64,000 nt of DNA from Photobacterium marinum (GCF_000331515.1 NZ_AMZO01000016.1:62001-126000), one strand, 5' to 3'; counted from the stretch's first letter, positions 36,565 to 46,518 are shown. Numbers and translations are program-made. Notes: generated by a model not told the origin, from the sequence alone.

Positions 36565-36991
36565 AAAATGTCCTTATCAAAATTCATTATTACATTAATG
36601 GGGAGGCTTTCTTTAATAGATTCCTACAATTCAGTTAGTTACTTATTTGGAGCCTGATAATTTTAAGTGGTGGGAACATTAATGAGAGCGTTTTCGAAAT
36701 TCTTGTTTAAACCCTTCGGCGACAATCACAAGGACCTGGTAATACACGAAAACCGGATTGGATTTTTGCGAGTGAAATAAAGCATATGATGAGAGGGCTT
36801 TCTGAAATTAAGTTGCGAAGTAGAAGTTAAGTAGAAGTCTGTGTGAGCCTTTATTTAAAAGGCATTTATCGGATTATCAAAAGTTATTTGATAATGATTC
36901 AATGATTAGATGGTTTGTAGTCGTGCTATCGCCTTCTATTATTATTCCAACGTAATTTGAAATGAATCCGTAAGAAGGTAGGGGATACTGA
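36565..36991. other. Intergenic region, chitinase / monooxygenase
   Basis: This 427-base AT-rich region lies between divergent genes and must contain the chitinase promoter. No reading frame or strong repeat was found. Confidence 0.4.
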
Positions 36992-37282
36992 ATGACAAAA
37001 TTGACGATTGTTGCAAATATTATCGCTAAGGCTGACAAGGCAGAATTGGTTAAAACAGAACTTGAAAAACTGATAGATATCACTCGTGCTGAGGAGGGAT
37101 GCCTGCAGTATGATTTGCATCAAGACAATGAAAACCGAGCGCACTTTTTGTTTTATGAGAACTGGGAATCTCGAGAGTTATGGCAAGCCCATATGAACGC
37201 ACAGCATTTGAAGGACTATATGGCGGCAACAGAAGGTGCGGTTGATTCATTTGTTGTGAATGAGATGACAATAATTGGTTAG
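36992..37282 (+). CDS. Antibiotic biosynthesis monooxygenase (ABM) domain protein
   Basis: The 96-residue protein is a single ABM/YgiN-type ferredoxin-like domain. The opening TIVANIIAKADKAELVK, the EEGCLQYDLHQD turn and FLFYENWES-x-x-L-W-x-x-H-x-x-x-x-H are the family pattern. Such dimers are cofactor-free quinol monooxygenases or heme-degrading enzymes, and many have unknown substrates. The size fits. A strong stem-loop follows at 37309. Confidence 0.9.
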   Translation: MTKLTIVANIIAKADKAELVKTELEKLIDITRAEEGCLQYDLHQDNENRAHFLFYENWESRELWQAHMNAQHLKDYMAATEGAVDSFVVNEMTIIG

Positions 37283-37308
37283 AGAAATTTCCATTGATCG
37301 CTTAAAGA

Positions 37309-37338
37309 AAACGCCACCAGCAAAAACTGGTGGCGTTT
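37309..37338. terminator. Stem-loop terminator between convergent genes
   Basis: A perfect 12-bp stem AAACGCCACCAG / CTGGTGGCGTTT with a 6-base loop ends the ABM gene transcript and probably also the converging small gene. Confidence 0.85.
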
Positions 37339-37397
37339 GCTATTAAAAGTGCCTGTTAGGCAGATTCAATTATGCAGAGCTGCTGTGAACGTAATGC

Positions 37398-37649
37398 TTA
37401 GTGTAAGTTCTTCTTCGGTCCATAGCGCACAAGATCTTTTCCGTTCTCGTAAACATCCTGAGATACCCAACGGCCAAGAATCAGTTGATGCTTATCATCC
37501 AGCACTGCAACAAAAGGGCGGCCATCGGCATTGCTGGTTGCCATCGCAACACCTGCAACGTTTGTCAGTCCCAGCGCACCACTTTCAACAGCCAGCAGGA
37601 AAGCTTCCAGTTCATCAAGGCTATCAATTACTTTGTCATCAAAATTCAT
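37398..37649 (-). CDS. Small hypothetical protein (83 aa)
   Basis: Beginning at ATG 37649 (the frame extends 20 codons further upstream without a better start), the 83-residue protein has an acidic helical N-terminus (DDKVIDSLDELEAFLLAVE). A small mixed region follows with GRPFVAVLDDKHQLILGRWV, which looks like a beta-hairpin, and a basic C-terminus. No family or catalytic motif recognised. It converges with the ABM gene and is divergent from the LysR regulator. Confidence 0.55.
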   Translation of the reverse strand: MNFDDKVIDSLDELEAFLLAVESGALGLTNVAGVAMATSNADGRPFVAVLDDKHQLILGRWVSQDVYENGKDLVRYGPKKNLH

Positions 37650-37978
37650 ATGTTTTTCACTTCTTGTTACTGCAACCCACCTGTTTATTACAGCACAAAG
37701 CATTATCACATGTTGGATAAAGGTGGGTGTCTTAAGTATATAAAATCGCAGTTATTACCGTGGACATCATGCCCTTAGGGTAATGAATCTGGGTACTTTA
37801 CAGCTGATACAAGATGATTGGAACCGTGAGTGATTTGACTGCTCTAAAAGAGCACAAATTCTTTAATCTTCTCATCCGTGATGATGGCCTCAGAATGAAA
37901 TAGTGCGGATTAAAAATATATAAAAATGTATGTTTTGATTCTAACATATGGGAAATGAAATGTTTTTGATGGCTAATC

Positions 37979-38899
37979 ATGAAAGAGAACAAATTTCCAC
38001 CGTTACCGAACCTGGATAACGTAGACATCCGTTCATTGAGAGTCTTTATGGCTGTCGTTCGCAATCGGGGTTTTTCTGCCGCTTCAGATGAATTAAATCT
38101 TAATCAGCCAGCCATCAGCTCTTACATGTCGCAGTTGGAATCGAGACTAAAACTGACTTTGTGTCAGCGAGGAAGAGGTGGTTTCCAGCTGACAGATCAT
38201 GGTGAGTTGGTTTATGCATCAGCCCGCAAACTGTTTTCAGCCGTAGAGACATTCCGAGCGGATGTGGCTGAATGCCGAGGTCAGTTGGTTGGAGAGTTAC
38301 ACATTGGCATGGTTGATGTGTTGGCGACATGTCAGCATTTTAAGTTGCCGGAAGTGATAGGTGAATTTGGCCTGCAAGCACCTGAAGTCAATATACAGTT
38401 ACACAAGAGCAATCCCAAAAAGTTGCTTAAAATGCTTCAGGAAGAGCAAATCCACGCGGCTGTGATGCCTGTGTATAAAGCTCCTGATTCGATCAGCCAT
38501 TTCAGTATTTTTGATGAGTTTCAGGTGATGTATTGTGGTAAGAATCACCCTTTATTTTCTTTACGGGATGATGAGTTGACATTGGATAGGCTACAGGAAA
38601 CTAACTATGCCGCAAGAGATTACACTCAGGACTGGACACCGCCACCATCTCCTTACTTAAAGACTGCGTCCCTCACAGGTGATATCGAGTGCATCGCAAC
38701 CCTGATTTTATCGGGTAATTATGTTGGTTATCTACCGGAACACTATGCTGAGTATTGGGTGAAAGCGGGGCTGATGAAACCATTACTCATTGATGAAACT
38801 GCCTATTATTGCAATTTGCAGCTGGCATACAGAAGGAATGACAAGAATCTGGCAGTTGAACTCTTAGTTGATTTAATGAAAAAGGCTTATGGCGTGTAG
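37979..38899 (+). CDS. LysR-family transcriptional regulator
   Basis: The 306-residue protein has the LysR N-terminal winged helix-turn-helix. LRVFMAVVRNRGFSAASDELNLNQPAISSYMSQLE is the region around residues 19-53, with recognition helix QPAISSYMSQLE. An effector-binding domain with two alpha/beta subdomains follows. It lies 170 bases upstream of the dehydratase-cyclodeaminase pair in the same orientation, so it may regulate that pair, although LysR genes are more often divergent from targets. Inducer unknown, perhaps a hydroxy-amino acid or compatible-solute breakdown product. Confidence 0.88.
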   Translation: MKENKFPPLPNLDNVDIRSLRVFMAVVRNRGFSAASDELNLNQPAISSYMSQLESRLKLTLCQRGRGGFQLTDHGELVYASARKLFSAVETFRADVAECRGQLVGELHIGMVDVLATCQHFKLPEVIGEFGLQAPEVNIQLHKSNPKKLLKMLQEEQIHAAVMPVYKAPDSISHFSIFDEFQVMYCGKNHPLFSLRDDELTLDRLQETNYAARDYTQDWTPPPSPYLKTASLTGDIECIATLILSGNYVGYLPEHYAEYWVKAGLMKPLLIDETAYYCNLQLAYRRNDKNLAVELLVDLMKKAYGV

Positions 38900-39069
38900 T
38901 CTTAGCAGAGAACCTTGTCTGCGACTTCGAGTGCATTGAATGTGTTGATGAAAACTTAATTCATATGAATTGGCCAATATTAACATCGCCGAATTGATAT
39001 TTAACCAGTTAACCAGGTGAATAAACTTGAGTAATTCGGTTTTATCAGCGAGTAATTAAGGTACAGCAC

Positions 39070-40068
39070 ATGAAAATAGATAAATCTATCGTTGCCCAAA
39101 GAACAGCAGCATTACAGGAAAAGCAATTTTATTCAGACAACGGAGTTGTTAAGACACCGCTGGTGTACTCGAAAGTTCTGTCAGAATTATGCCGATGTAA
39201 CCTTTATTTCAAGTGTGAAAACCTGCAAAACACTGGCAGTTTTAAAGTTCGCGGCGCTACCAGCGCGATGTTAAACCTGAGTGAAAGTGACAAAGTAAAA
39301 GGTGTGATTACAGCCAGTTCTGGGAATCACGGTGCAGCTACGGCTATGGCTGCTAAGACTTTGGGTATTCCTGTAACTATCTATGTACCAACTTCCATCA
39401 GCGCAGCTAAAGAAGAAAAAATTCTTAGCTGTGGTGCAACTTTGATTAAGGTGCCAGGGGTTGGCGATAATGCAGAACGTCAGGCTGCCGCCGATGCTAA
39501 AGAGCAGGGGCTTACTTATATCAGCCCTTATAATGATCTCAACATTATGGCAGGGCAGGGAACTCTGGCTCCTGAAATTCTCGAAGATCTACCTGATGTC
39601 GATGCCATTTTTATTAGTGTCGGCGGTGGCGGTTTGATTAGTGGCATTGGCTCTTGGATGAAAACCCGCGGTTGTGATGCTAATAAGAATGTCGACATTG
39701 TTGGCTGTTGGCCTGAAAACGCACCAGCGATGCTTGAATGTATGAAGGCCGGGAGAATTATCGAAGTTCCGGAAAAAGAAACGTTGTCTGATGGTACTGC
39801 TGGCGGAATAGAAGAAGGGGCCATAACTCTTTCTGTTTGTCAGGATGTTATTTCCGCAACTACAACAGTGACAGAAACTGAAATCGCTGATGCGATGAAG
39901 TCAGTCTTCGAACATCATCATTATAAAGTTGAAGGTGCCGCTGGTGTTGCACTGGCTGGTTTATTGAAAAATACCTCAAAGTATAAAAATAAGAATGTAG
40001 TGGTGCTTCTGTGCGGAGGAAATATCTCTGAAGATAAATTTAATTCAATAGTGAACATCAGGGGATGA
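39070..40068 (+). CDS. PLP-dependent serine/threonine dehydratase-type enzyme
   Basis: The 332-residue protein belongs to the fold-type II PLP enzymes. The PLP-binding lysine is in GSFKVRGA (~55-62), the substrate-binding loop is SSGNHGAA, and the phosphate-binding glycine run is SVGGGGLISGIG (~180-191). Family members deaminate serine, threonine or beta-hydroxyaspartate, or racemise serine. The start of the cyclodeaminase-like gene lies four bases after its stop. This pairing matches EutB-EutC of (hydroxy)ectoine catabolism and BhcB-BhcD of the beta-hydroxyaspartate cycle; other genes of either pathway are absent nearby. A deaminase role is reasonable; the substrate is open. Confidence 0.85.
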   Translation: MKIDKSIVAQRTAALQEKQFYSDNGVVKTPLVYSKVLSELCRCNLYFKCENLQNTGSFKVRGATSAMLNLSESDKVKGVITASSGNHGAATAMAAKTLGIPVTIYVPTSISAAKEEKILSCGATLIKVPGVGDNAERQAAADAKEQGLTYISPYNDLNIMAGQGTLAPEILEDLPDVDAIFISVGGGGLISGIGSWMKTRGCDANKNVDIVGCWPENAPAMLECMKAGRIIEVPEKETLSDGTAGGIEEGAITLSVCQDVISATTTVTETEIADAMKSVFEHHHYKVEGAAGVALAGLLKNTSKYKNKNVVVLLCGGNISEDKFNSIVNIRG

Positions 40069-40072
40069 AGCA

Positions 40073-41008
40073 ATGAAAATTTTCACCTATGCAGAGATAG
40101 AACAAAGCTTGCCTCATCTCAATGATTTAATGACTGAGTTAGAGGCTGGATATATCGCCTACTCTCAGGGTGACTGTATTATTCCTCCCGTCGGGCATTT
40201 GCCCTTACCGCATGGCGAGCTCCACATTAAATATGGCCTGATGAAAGCTTCTGCTTATGCAACGATTAAAATTGCAGCAGGTAGTTACAGCAACAGTGAG
40301 ATCGGTTTACCCACATCGTCCGGATGTATGATGATAATAAATACGCAAACCGGTTTTCCTGTTGCGCTTCTTCAGGACGAAGGTTTACTGACAACTTACC
40401 GTACTTCAGCGGCAGGAGCTCTGATCGCACAGAAGTTTTCACCGGGTGCTGAAATTATGGGGGTGGTTGGCTGCGGGACTCAGGGGTTCTTCCAAACATT
40501 GCATACCTGCCAGGCTGTCGGGATAGATCGCGTCATAGCTTATGATATGGCACCTGAAAATGTAGAAAAGCTTCAGGAAAAATTACGCGAAGCCAATATT
40601 CAGGTTGAAAAGGCAAGTAGTGTGGAGCAACTGTGTCGAGCTGCCGATATTATTACTACAGTTACACCGAGTAACACGCCTTTTATTGACGCTCGTTGGT
40701 TGAAGCCCAATGCGCACATCAATGCTTTTGGTTGTGACACTGTCGGAAAAAGAGAGTTGCTTGAAAATGTTTTCGATGTTGCGAATTTAATTATGGCCGA
40801 CAGTTATGAGCAATGTATGGATCATGGTGAGTTGCAATATATTGATGACGGGAGTAAGCCAAGAGTAAAAGAGATTGGCAGCCTGTTGTCAGGTCTTTCA
40901 GATTTCGTTGATGGGCTGACAGTTGCTGATTTTACCGGTATAGCTGTTCAAGATATTGTGATTTCAGGAATGGTCTACCAAAGCTTAATGGCTTCAACAG
41001 TTCAGTGA
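40073..41008 (+). CDS. Ornithine cyclodeaminase / mu-crystallin family protein
   Basis: The 311-residue protein has the cyclodeaminase pattern. The N-terminal region contains PLPHGELHIKYG and KIAAGSYSNSEIGLPTSSG (substrate region). The Rossmann segment is IMGVVGCGTQGFFQ (G-x-G-x-x-G, ~128-141), and a D-x-x-x-Q/N-type second half includes FGCDTVGKRE. Members catalyse NAD(H)-dependent imine reduction or cyclodeamination (ornithine to proline, iminosuccinate to aspartate, ectoine-pathway step). It forms a two-gene operon with the dehydratase and ends at a strong terminator ~98 bases downstream. Confidence 0.88.
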   Translation: MKIFTYAEIEQSLPHLNDLMTELEAGYIAYSQGDCIIPPVGHLPLPHGELHIKYGLMKASAYATIKIAAGSYSNSEIGLPTSSGCMMIINTQTGFPVALLQDEGLLTTYRTSAAGALIAQKFSPGAEIMGVVGCGTQGFFQTLHTCQAVGIDRVIAYDMAPENVEKLQEKLREANIQVEKASSVEQLCRAADIITTVTPSNTPFIDARWLKPNAHINAFGCDTVGKRELLENVFDVANLIMADSYEQCMDHGELQYIDDGSKPRVKEIGSLLSGLSDFVDGLTVADFTGIAVQDIVISGMVYQSLMASTVQ

Positions 41009-41105
41009 ATATCAGAATATTCTGGCTGATTTAGTTGTTGTGGCTTACAGGGTACTTTCCCCCTGATGTAAGAAGCATAACTAGCGGGGTATAGATGATT
41101 AAAAA

Positions 41106-41130
41106 GGCGAACTCATTGGTTCGCCTTTTT
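41106..41130 (+). terminator. Rho-independent terminator
   Basis: The stem GGCGAAC / GTTCGCC (41106-41112, 41119-41125) with five T ends the dehydratase-cyclodeaminase operon. Confidence 0.92.
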
Positions 41131-41250
41131 GCGTTTGATTATGAAGTTCCTCAATATCATCAAATCTAGAAATTTCCCAGCAAGTATTTAATTCATATCC
41201 ATAATTAGTAGAAGTAATGAGAAAGATATCTGATAGGGTAAGGAGACCGT

Positions 41251-41691
41251 ATGAAGAAGAAAGTATTAGCTGTCACTTTAACTGCGATGGTGACAATCCA
41301 ATTAGCCGGTTGTGGAACCATATTACACCCAGAAAGGAAGGGGCAAAAAGGTGGGAATATTGATCCGGCCATTGCGGTTTTGAATGCTGCGGGCTTGTTA
41401 CTGTTTATTGTTCCGGGGCTGGTCGCTTTTGGTATCGATTTGTATTACGGAACGATTTATTTGCCAGGAACCGCACTTGATTTGAATGATGATGAACTAA
41501 ATCAGCTCAAGAATATTGATGGGCAACTCAATTCTGAAGCACTAGCCCGCTTTATTTCAGAGAAAACCGGTGAGGAAATCCATGCTGATGAGATGATTTC
41601 TTATAAAATTGGATCAGCAGAAGAATTAAGCTTTATGATTGATCAAGTCGGTGAACAATCGACTGGATCTTATCAGTTCAATACGTATTGA
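41251..41691 (+). CDS. Small lipoprotein (YceK/YidQ-like)
   Basis: The 146-residue protein begins with a lipoprotein signal (KKKVLAVTLTAMVTIQLAGC; Cys at ~21). It has a hydrophobic segment (AGLLLFIVPGLVAFGIDLYYG) ending in GTIYLP, a pattern seen in small outer-membrane-associated lipoproteins of the YceK/YidQ type. The polar C-terminal half is acidic. Gly at +2 fits outer-membrane sorting. Function unknown. It is followed by a convergent integral membrane protein gene. Confidence 0.75.
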   Translation: MKKKVLAVTLTAMVTIQLAGCGTILHPERKGQKGGNIDPAIAVLNAAGLLLFIVPGLVAFGIDLYYGTIYLPGTALDLNDDELNQLKNIDGQLNSEALARFISEKTGEEIHADEMISYKIGSAEELSFMIDQVGEQSTGSYQFNTY

Positions 41692-41742
41692 GCATGTATT
41701 CATGAAGACTTGATGAAGTCTGTTTTTACACGATAATCAGCG

Positions 41743-42876
41743 TTAAGAGGTGTGTGAAGTGGATGAGCCTTTATGCACCTCAATACCCAGTAAAGATGCA
41801 ACCAATATGCATTCTAAGCCAAACGGAAAGTATCCGGCATAACCCAGTAAAGGCATTTCAAAGATATGGAAACGGTCCACGTAAGGAATGTTATATTTCC
41901 ACGGAGCCGCCGAGCCATAGTTCCACATTTCCCAAAAGAAACCACATTGAAGACTGGCCAGAGCGGACAGGCTGAAAGGGCGCCAGTCGCCTTTTTGCAT
42001 TGAAGAAAAGACGGTTTGTTTTTCAGCCAGAACCTGTAGTGACAGTAATACAATAAGTGGCGATACCCAGACCAGAGGATACAAAGAGTCCGGCCATGCT
42101 CCTAAAGCAAACAAAGACAGAGTCGAAGCCGTTAACCCAAGAATTGCGAGCAGGCGAGGGCACGATATTCTGAGCTTCCAGTAATTAGTGTAAGCGTGGT
42201 TTATGCGAGAGAAAGTTGTCATCCAGCAGGCGGTGCTCATTACAGCGGGAAGCACTGTAGAAAATGACAAACTGGCTGTTAAAACCCGGGTTACAGTGGA
42301 AATTGGCGGGCCTATGTAATACCAGTTATGTACGAAGTGGTTGAGGTATTCGAAGAACCACCAAAATAGGATGCTGGCAGGAAAGAGCAGTATAAACTTA
42401 CCTGGCTGTTTCAAAAGCAGGCAGCTTCCACTACGCTTTACGGTTAACGCATTGATTAACAAAATATAGCCAAGCCAGAGTGGCGTGAATGTGTAGCGTT
42501 GCCAATCACTTGTAGTGTCAAAATCCGTCCAGGCCAGCAACCAATTTAGAGTGATTAATGCGATACCAAGCCATCCCCACCAGGGAAATGAAAACTGTTG
42601 AGGAGCAGGGCCTCCGGTCACACTCATAAGACGGTAAAAAAGAGGCAATATGCAAGTCAAGATCAATAACGAGAGCAAGATAAATACCGGCCATGAGAAA
42701 GGGGGATGTTCTACATAAAGCGTCGAAGGTTGCAAGGACAGATATTGCGACAGCGGCTCCCCGGAAAATAAAGCACCCGCCAATGGCGGTAAAACCAAAA
42801 GCCCGGCTGCCACCAATCCCCAAGTAATCCCTACCAACCAATCGAACTTATTCGCACGTTTTTGTCCCCAAGCCAT
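41743..42876 (-). CDS. Integral membrane protein of unknown function
   Basis: The 377-residue protein is very hydrophobic, with about eight to nine membrane helices. Residues ~10-35, 60-85, 100-118, 130-148, 160-180, 190-215 and 245-285 are the clearest, and the C-terminal part has two more. Tryptophan-rich loops (WWGWLG, FWWFFEYLNHFVHNW) are striking. No transporter or enzyme motif was recognised. The gene stands alone, convergent with the small lipoprotein gene upstream on the other strand. Its own upstream region is the long gap before the S8 protease. Confidence 0.7.
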   Translation of the reverse strand: MAWGQKRANKFDWLVGITWGLVAAGLLVLPPLAGALFSGEPLSQYLSLQPSTLYVEHPPFSWPVFILLSLLILTCILPLFYRLMSVTGGPAPQQFSFPWWGWLGIALITLNWLLAWTDFDTTSDWQRYTFTPLWLGYILLINALTVKRSGSCLLLKQPGKFILLFPASILFWWFFEYLNHFVHNWYYIGPPISTVTRVLTASLSFSTVLPAVMSTACWMTTFSRINHAYTNYWKLRISCPRLLAILGLTASTLSLFALGAWPDSLYPLVWVSPLIVLLSLQVLAEKQTVFSSMQKGDWRPFSLSALASLQCGFFWEMWNYGSAAPWKYNIPYVDRFHIFEMPLLGYAGYFPFGLECILVASLLGIEVHKGSSTSHTS

Positions 42877-43832
42877 GTATTAGCACTCCTGAATATAGGG
42901 TGACACAGCATAACGATAGCTTAGCTGCGCTGTGATTGAAGTGTGGCTTATTCCATGTGATTGGGTCGTAATGATGGTGATTTTTTGGCGTATGAATTAC
43001 CTGATTAGAGATAAAAGTATCAATATACAACTTAAGTCTGACAGATGAAATTAAACAGCTTTTCTGTAATTCACTTTAAGATTCGGAAGGTGAGACAGGC
43101 ATTGATTATTTAATCATGGGCCCCTCTGGTTATGCCGGGAATATCTTTACCACGGTAAAGCTACCTTCTGAACTCGACCAAGAGTCAAGAGTAATAATTT
43201 ATGCGAGATGATCTAATTTGGTCTCATACACGATAGGGTTGTGAATACTATATCTTATTTTTCATACATTAATTGAGCGAGTTTTCTACCAATGTTAGTT
43301 AAACAATTTGGCATTATGACCTATTAATAAAAGTGATTTAATTTGTTTTTTTGTCAATAAAGTTACTGCAAAAAATCATGTGATAATGATTCCAAACTTA
43401 TTTGCAATATTATTTAATCGATAATGCAGCATATATTTAATGGAAATAAGTCTTTCCTGGGTCAAGGTTGTGTTAAACGGTAATATTTGTGTGACATTCT
43501 GCAAAACTATTTATCATGGTGTGGCTGGTATCTATCTCATTGATTTATTTGTTGTATAATGAATCGTTTGGCTCTTCTGATTAACCCACCCTAGAAGCAT
43601 GTCTTGGTCATTAATTCATAAATTTTGGTTATAACTAAGTGTGATATCGACCTGTTTTATATTGATTATCAGGATGTTAATGTTTGTCTCGCTTTAAAAA
43701 CATTAAAACAAAAGCTTAATCAGGCAACTCCGTATTGATAAATACTTTGCCCAGAGGAAAAGTGTTATTGGGTTCATGTCAATACTAACTTGCTTATCGC
43801 TAATAAAGAACCGTTATATGAAGGACAATATA
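42877..43832. other. Long AT-rich intergenic region before the S8 protease
   Basis: About 950 bases carry no confident gene. A 31-codon frame at 43116-43211 ends in a natural stop and has protein-like composition, but it has no ribosome site or known family. The right third is very AT-rich and should contain the promoter of the protease gene. Confidence 0.5.
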
Positions 43833-45548
43833 ATGAAAGCAAGACAATTCTATCTTTCTGCTCTTTCCGGCGCTGTGATGGCGGCTATTTCAGTTCCGGC
43901 TTTGGCTGCCAGTGATGATATTCAGCCAGCACCTTTTGAACAGTTAACAACTGTGAAAGGTACTATTATTGAGCAGGTTCAACAAGCTCCACAAATTAGA
44001 ACTCGCGCAAAAAGAAGTTTATATGATAGTGCTACCGGCCAGCTAGAAGGAGACTGGTTTAATTTAGATCCTGAAATGGATGGTATGGAAGGCTCAAGTG
44101 TCGACCGTGTTTACGACACAATTACGATGCAACCAAGTCATCAACCTGTTGTTGTTGCTGTTATCGATTCTGGTGTGGATGTTCATCATGAAGATCTACA
44201 GGGACATATCTGGGAAAACCCGTATGAAATTCCTAATAATGGTTTTGATGACGACTTCAACGGTTATGTCGACGATGTTCATGGCTGGAACTTCATTGGT
44301 GGTCGAGATGGCTCTCACGTAGCACACGATACATTGGTTGTTACCCGTGAATATAAGCGTTACCTGGCCTACAAGAAGTTTGGCATGTGGCTGACTCCCG
44401 ACGAAAAAGCTTATTTTGAAGGCGTAGAAAAAGACTACTTGTCAGCGTCTTCTGAAGCTCAGAAGAAATACGACAACTTCAAGCCAATGTATGATCAGGC
44501 TCAGTCAAGCAAAGCAATTCTTGAAGTCAAGCTAGACCAAAAGGATTTCTCTTTGGCTGCACTTGAGCAAATCAACAGCGATGAGCCTGAAGTTACTGAA
44601 GCGGCAGACTTCTTGGTTAAAACGCTGTCTGTATGGCGCTCAATGGAATATCTAGATGCGATGATGGAGCGTTATGGTGATGATGTAAATTATCACTACA
44701 ACCTGGATTATGATCCTCGTGCTGAAATCGTTAAAGACTCGCCATTTAATCCATGGGAATCTGATTACGGTAACAATGATGTAATCGGCCCTGATGCGTC
44801 TCACGGTACACACGTTGCAGGTATTATTGCCGCAGACCGCTACAACCAGCTGGGTGTAAGAGGTGTTTCTGATAACGTTAAGATCATGGCATTGCGTGTT
44901 GTACCAAATGGCGATGAACGCGATAAAGATATTGCCAATGCGGTTTACTATGCGGTTGATAATGGCGCGAAAATTATCAACATGAGCTTTGGTAAAGCGT
45001 ACTCACCATATAAAGGCATCGTTGATGAAGCATTCCGTTATGCTTCACGTCGTGGTGTACTGCTGGTTCACTCAGCGGGTAACAGCCATACCAACAATGA
45101 TATTAAATCTAGCTATCCAAACCGCTTCTCTTTGTACTATCCGGGTGAGCGTATCGGCACATGGCTGGATATCGGTGCATCAGCCAATTATAAAGATGCG
45201 AAAATGGCTGCCAGCTTTACTAACTTCGGTAAAGACAGTGTTGACCTGTTCGCGCCAGGTTACAAGATCATGTCTACCACGCCGGGTAATGAATATCAGG
45301 CATTCAGTGGCACAAGTATGGCATCACCGGTTGTTTCCGGGGTTGCAGCTCTTGCTCTGACATACTTCCCTGACTTGGATGGTCATGAACTGAAGAAAGC
45401 GATTCTGGAATCAGTCAGAACTTATGAAGGTCACATGGTTACAAACCCTGCGACTAAAGAGACTGTTCCTTTTGCAGATTTGTCGGCAACCGGTGGCGTA
45501 GTAGATGCCTACCAGTTACTACAAAATTTGCAGAATCAGCAAAAGTAA
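43833..45548 (+). CDS. Secreted subtilisin-like serine protease (S8 family)
   Basis: From ATG 43833 (AAGGAC upstream; an ATG at 43776 is too early) the product is 571 residues with a signal peptide (~1-24, ...ISVPALA). The catalytic triad is present: Asp in VIDSGVDVHHEDL, His in SHGTHVAGIIAA and Ser in SGTSMASPVVSG. About 190 residues separate Asp and His, far more than in classical subtilisins, and include a charged helical insertion (~170-290). A bidirectional terminator follows. The protein is likely exported to the periplasm or medium and may process other secreted proteins. Confidence 0.92.
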   Translation: MKARQFYLSALSGAVMAAISVPALAASDDIQPAPFEQLTTVKGTIIEQVQQAPQIRTRAKRSLYDSATGQLEGDWFNLDPEMDGMEGSSVDRVYDTITMQPSHQPVVVAVIDSGVDVHHEDLQGHIWENPYEIPNNGFDDDFNGYVDDVHGWNFIGGRDGSHVAHDTLVVTREYKRYLAYKKFGMWLTPDEKAYFEGVEKDYLSASSEAQKKYDNFKPMYDQAQSSKAILEVKLDQKDFSLAALEQINSDEPEVTEAADFLVKTLSVWRSMEYLDAMMERYGDDVNYHYNLDYDPRAEIVKDSPFNPWESDYGNNDVIGPDASHGTHVAGIIAADRYNQLGVRGVSDNVKIMALRVVPNGDERDKDIANAVYYAVDNGAKIINMSFGKAYSPYKGIVDEAFRYASRRGVLLVHSAGNSHTNNDIKSSYPNRFSLYYPGERIGTWLDIGASANYKDAKMAASFTNFGKDSVDLFAPGYKIMSTTPGNEYQAFSGTSMASPVVSGVAALALTYFPDLDGHELKKAILESVRTYEGHMVTNPATKETVPFADLSATGGVVDAYQLLQNLQNQQK

Positions 45549-45567
45549 TGTGAGCTAATCGCAAGTA

Positions 45568-45606
45568 GAAAAAGCGGGTAGGGGAAAGCGCTACCCGCTT
45601 TTGTTT
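45568..45606. terminator. Bidirectional terminator
   Basis: AAGCGGGTAG / CTACCCGCTT (45572-45581, 45591-45600) has T-runs on both strands. The minus-strand gene stop codon lies in the stem. Confidence 0.9.
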
Positions 45607-46370
45607 TGGGATGTAATGGATAATTCCTTGGCTCCCTCACAAGACTGTCCTATTTCCCACAGTGCCTGGAACCATTCTCTGGCTAATCTGGTCATCTCTT
45701 TTCCACTTACTTTATAGCGAATTGTTTGTTCTATTAGTGCCGGATCAGAGCGAAACATTAAAAAAACTACATCGTCATCGAAAATGATCATGTTGATAAA
45801 AGGAGTTTCTTTATTCCATTCAAGGCCTTTGAAGACCCTGTTGCTGATATTTTCTTGCTTTGTGCATTCTTCTTTGAACCAATCGTGATTTGCATCATTA
45901 CTTAACCCTACCAACCTAAGGTAAGTTCGTCCCGATTGGGCATTGGTCCATTTATCAAGATTTTCATACCATTGAGCTGCACCGGGGGAATAGCTTTTTA
46001 GAGTCTTTGGCGGATCAGGACGAAAACCTGTCGCCCAGACTTCTTTATCTGTATCTGATAAAGCGTCACTTAATTCTCTGAATATCTGGTCTGTTGACGT
46101 GATTGACTTAAATTCCTGAAAACCCTCTCTTCTGAAAAGATCCGATGCTTGTTCCCATCTAATATCAGCTTTTTTTCCAATATGCTCGACTCGAGCGGCA
46201 ATGACCGCTACGAAAATCAGAACCAGCATAAGAATTGTCTCTGTTTCCAGAATGGCTTTCAGCTTTCCTAGTTTTCCTTGCGGGAGAAAGTGGAGAACAT
46301 ATGCGCCAATAAAAACGAAAGTTAGTATGCCATAGACATAGTGATGCCACTCTGATAGATAACTCAGCAC
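45591..46370 (-). CDS. Hypothetical membrane-anchored protein
   Basis: The 259-residue protein has two N-terminal hydrophobic helices (~10-29 and ~42-60) and a cytoplasmic or periplasmic helical-beta domain from ~75 to the end. The pattern is loosely like a phospholipase-D or nuclease-type fold, with TYLRLVGLSNDANHDWF and a late FDDDVVFLMFRS strand, but HKD catalytic motifs are absent. It is monocistronic and convergent with the S8 protease. No family recognised; membrane anchoring is inferred from the two helices. Confidence 0.6.
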   Translation of the reverse strand: MLSYLSEWHHYVYGILTFVFIGAYVLHFLPQGKLGKLKAILETETILMLVLIFVAVIAARVEHIGKKADIRWEQASDLFRREGFQEFKSITSTDQIFRELSDALSDTDKEVWATGFRPDPPKTLKSYSPGAAQWYENLDKWTNAQSGRTYLRLVGLSNDANHDWFKEECTKQENISNRVFKGLEWNKETPFINMIIFDDDVVFLMFRSDPALIEQTIRYKVSGKEMTRLAREWFQALWEIGQSCEGAKELSITSQNKSG

Positions 46371-46518
46371 GATAAGCCTCTCTGAAGTCGTATGTCTGAT
46401 TAACCGAGAATTAAAGGATGATCTTTCAGCCAGGAAAATATCTGATGTGAAAGTATAGTAAGAATACGGAGTCTGTAATGGGAAAGTAGAGAAGGGCTGT
46501 GTTTATTGAGATAAAAAA

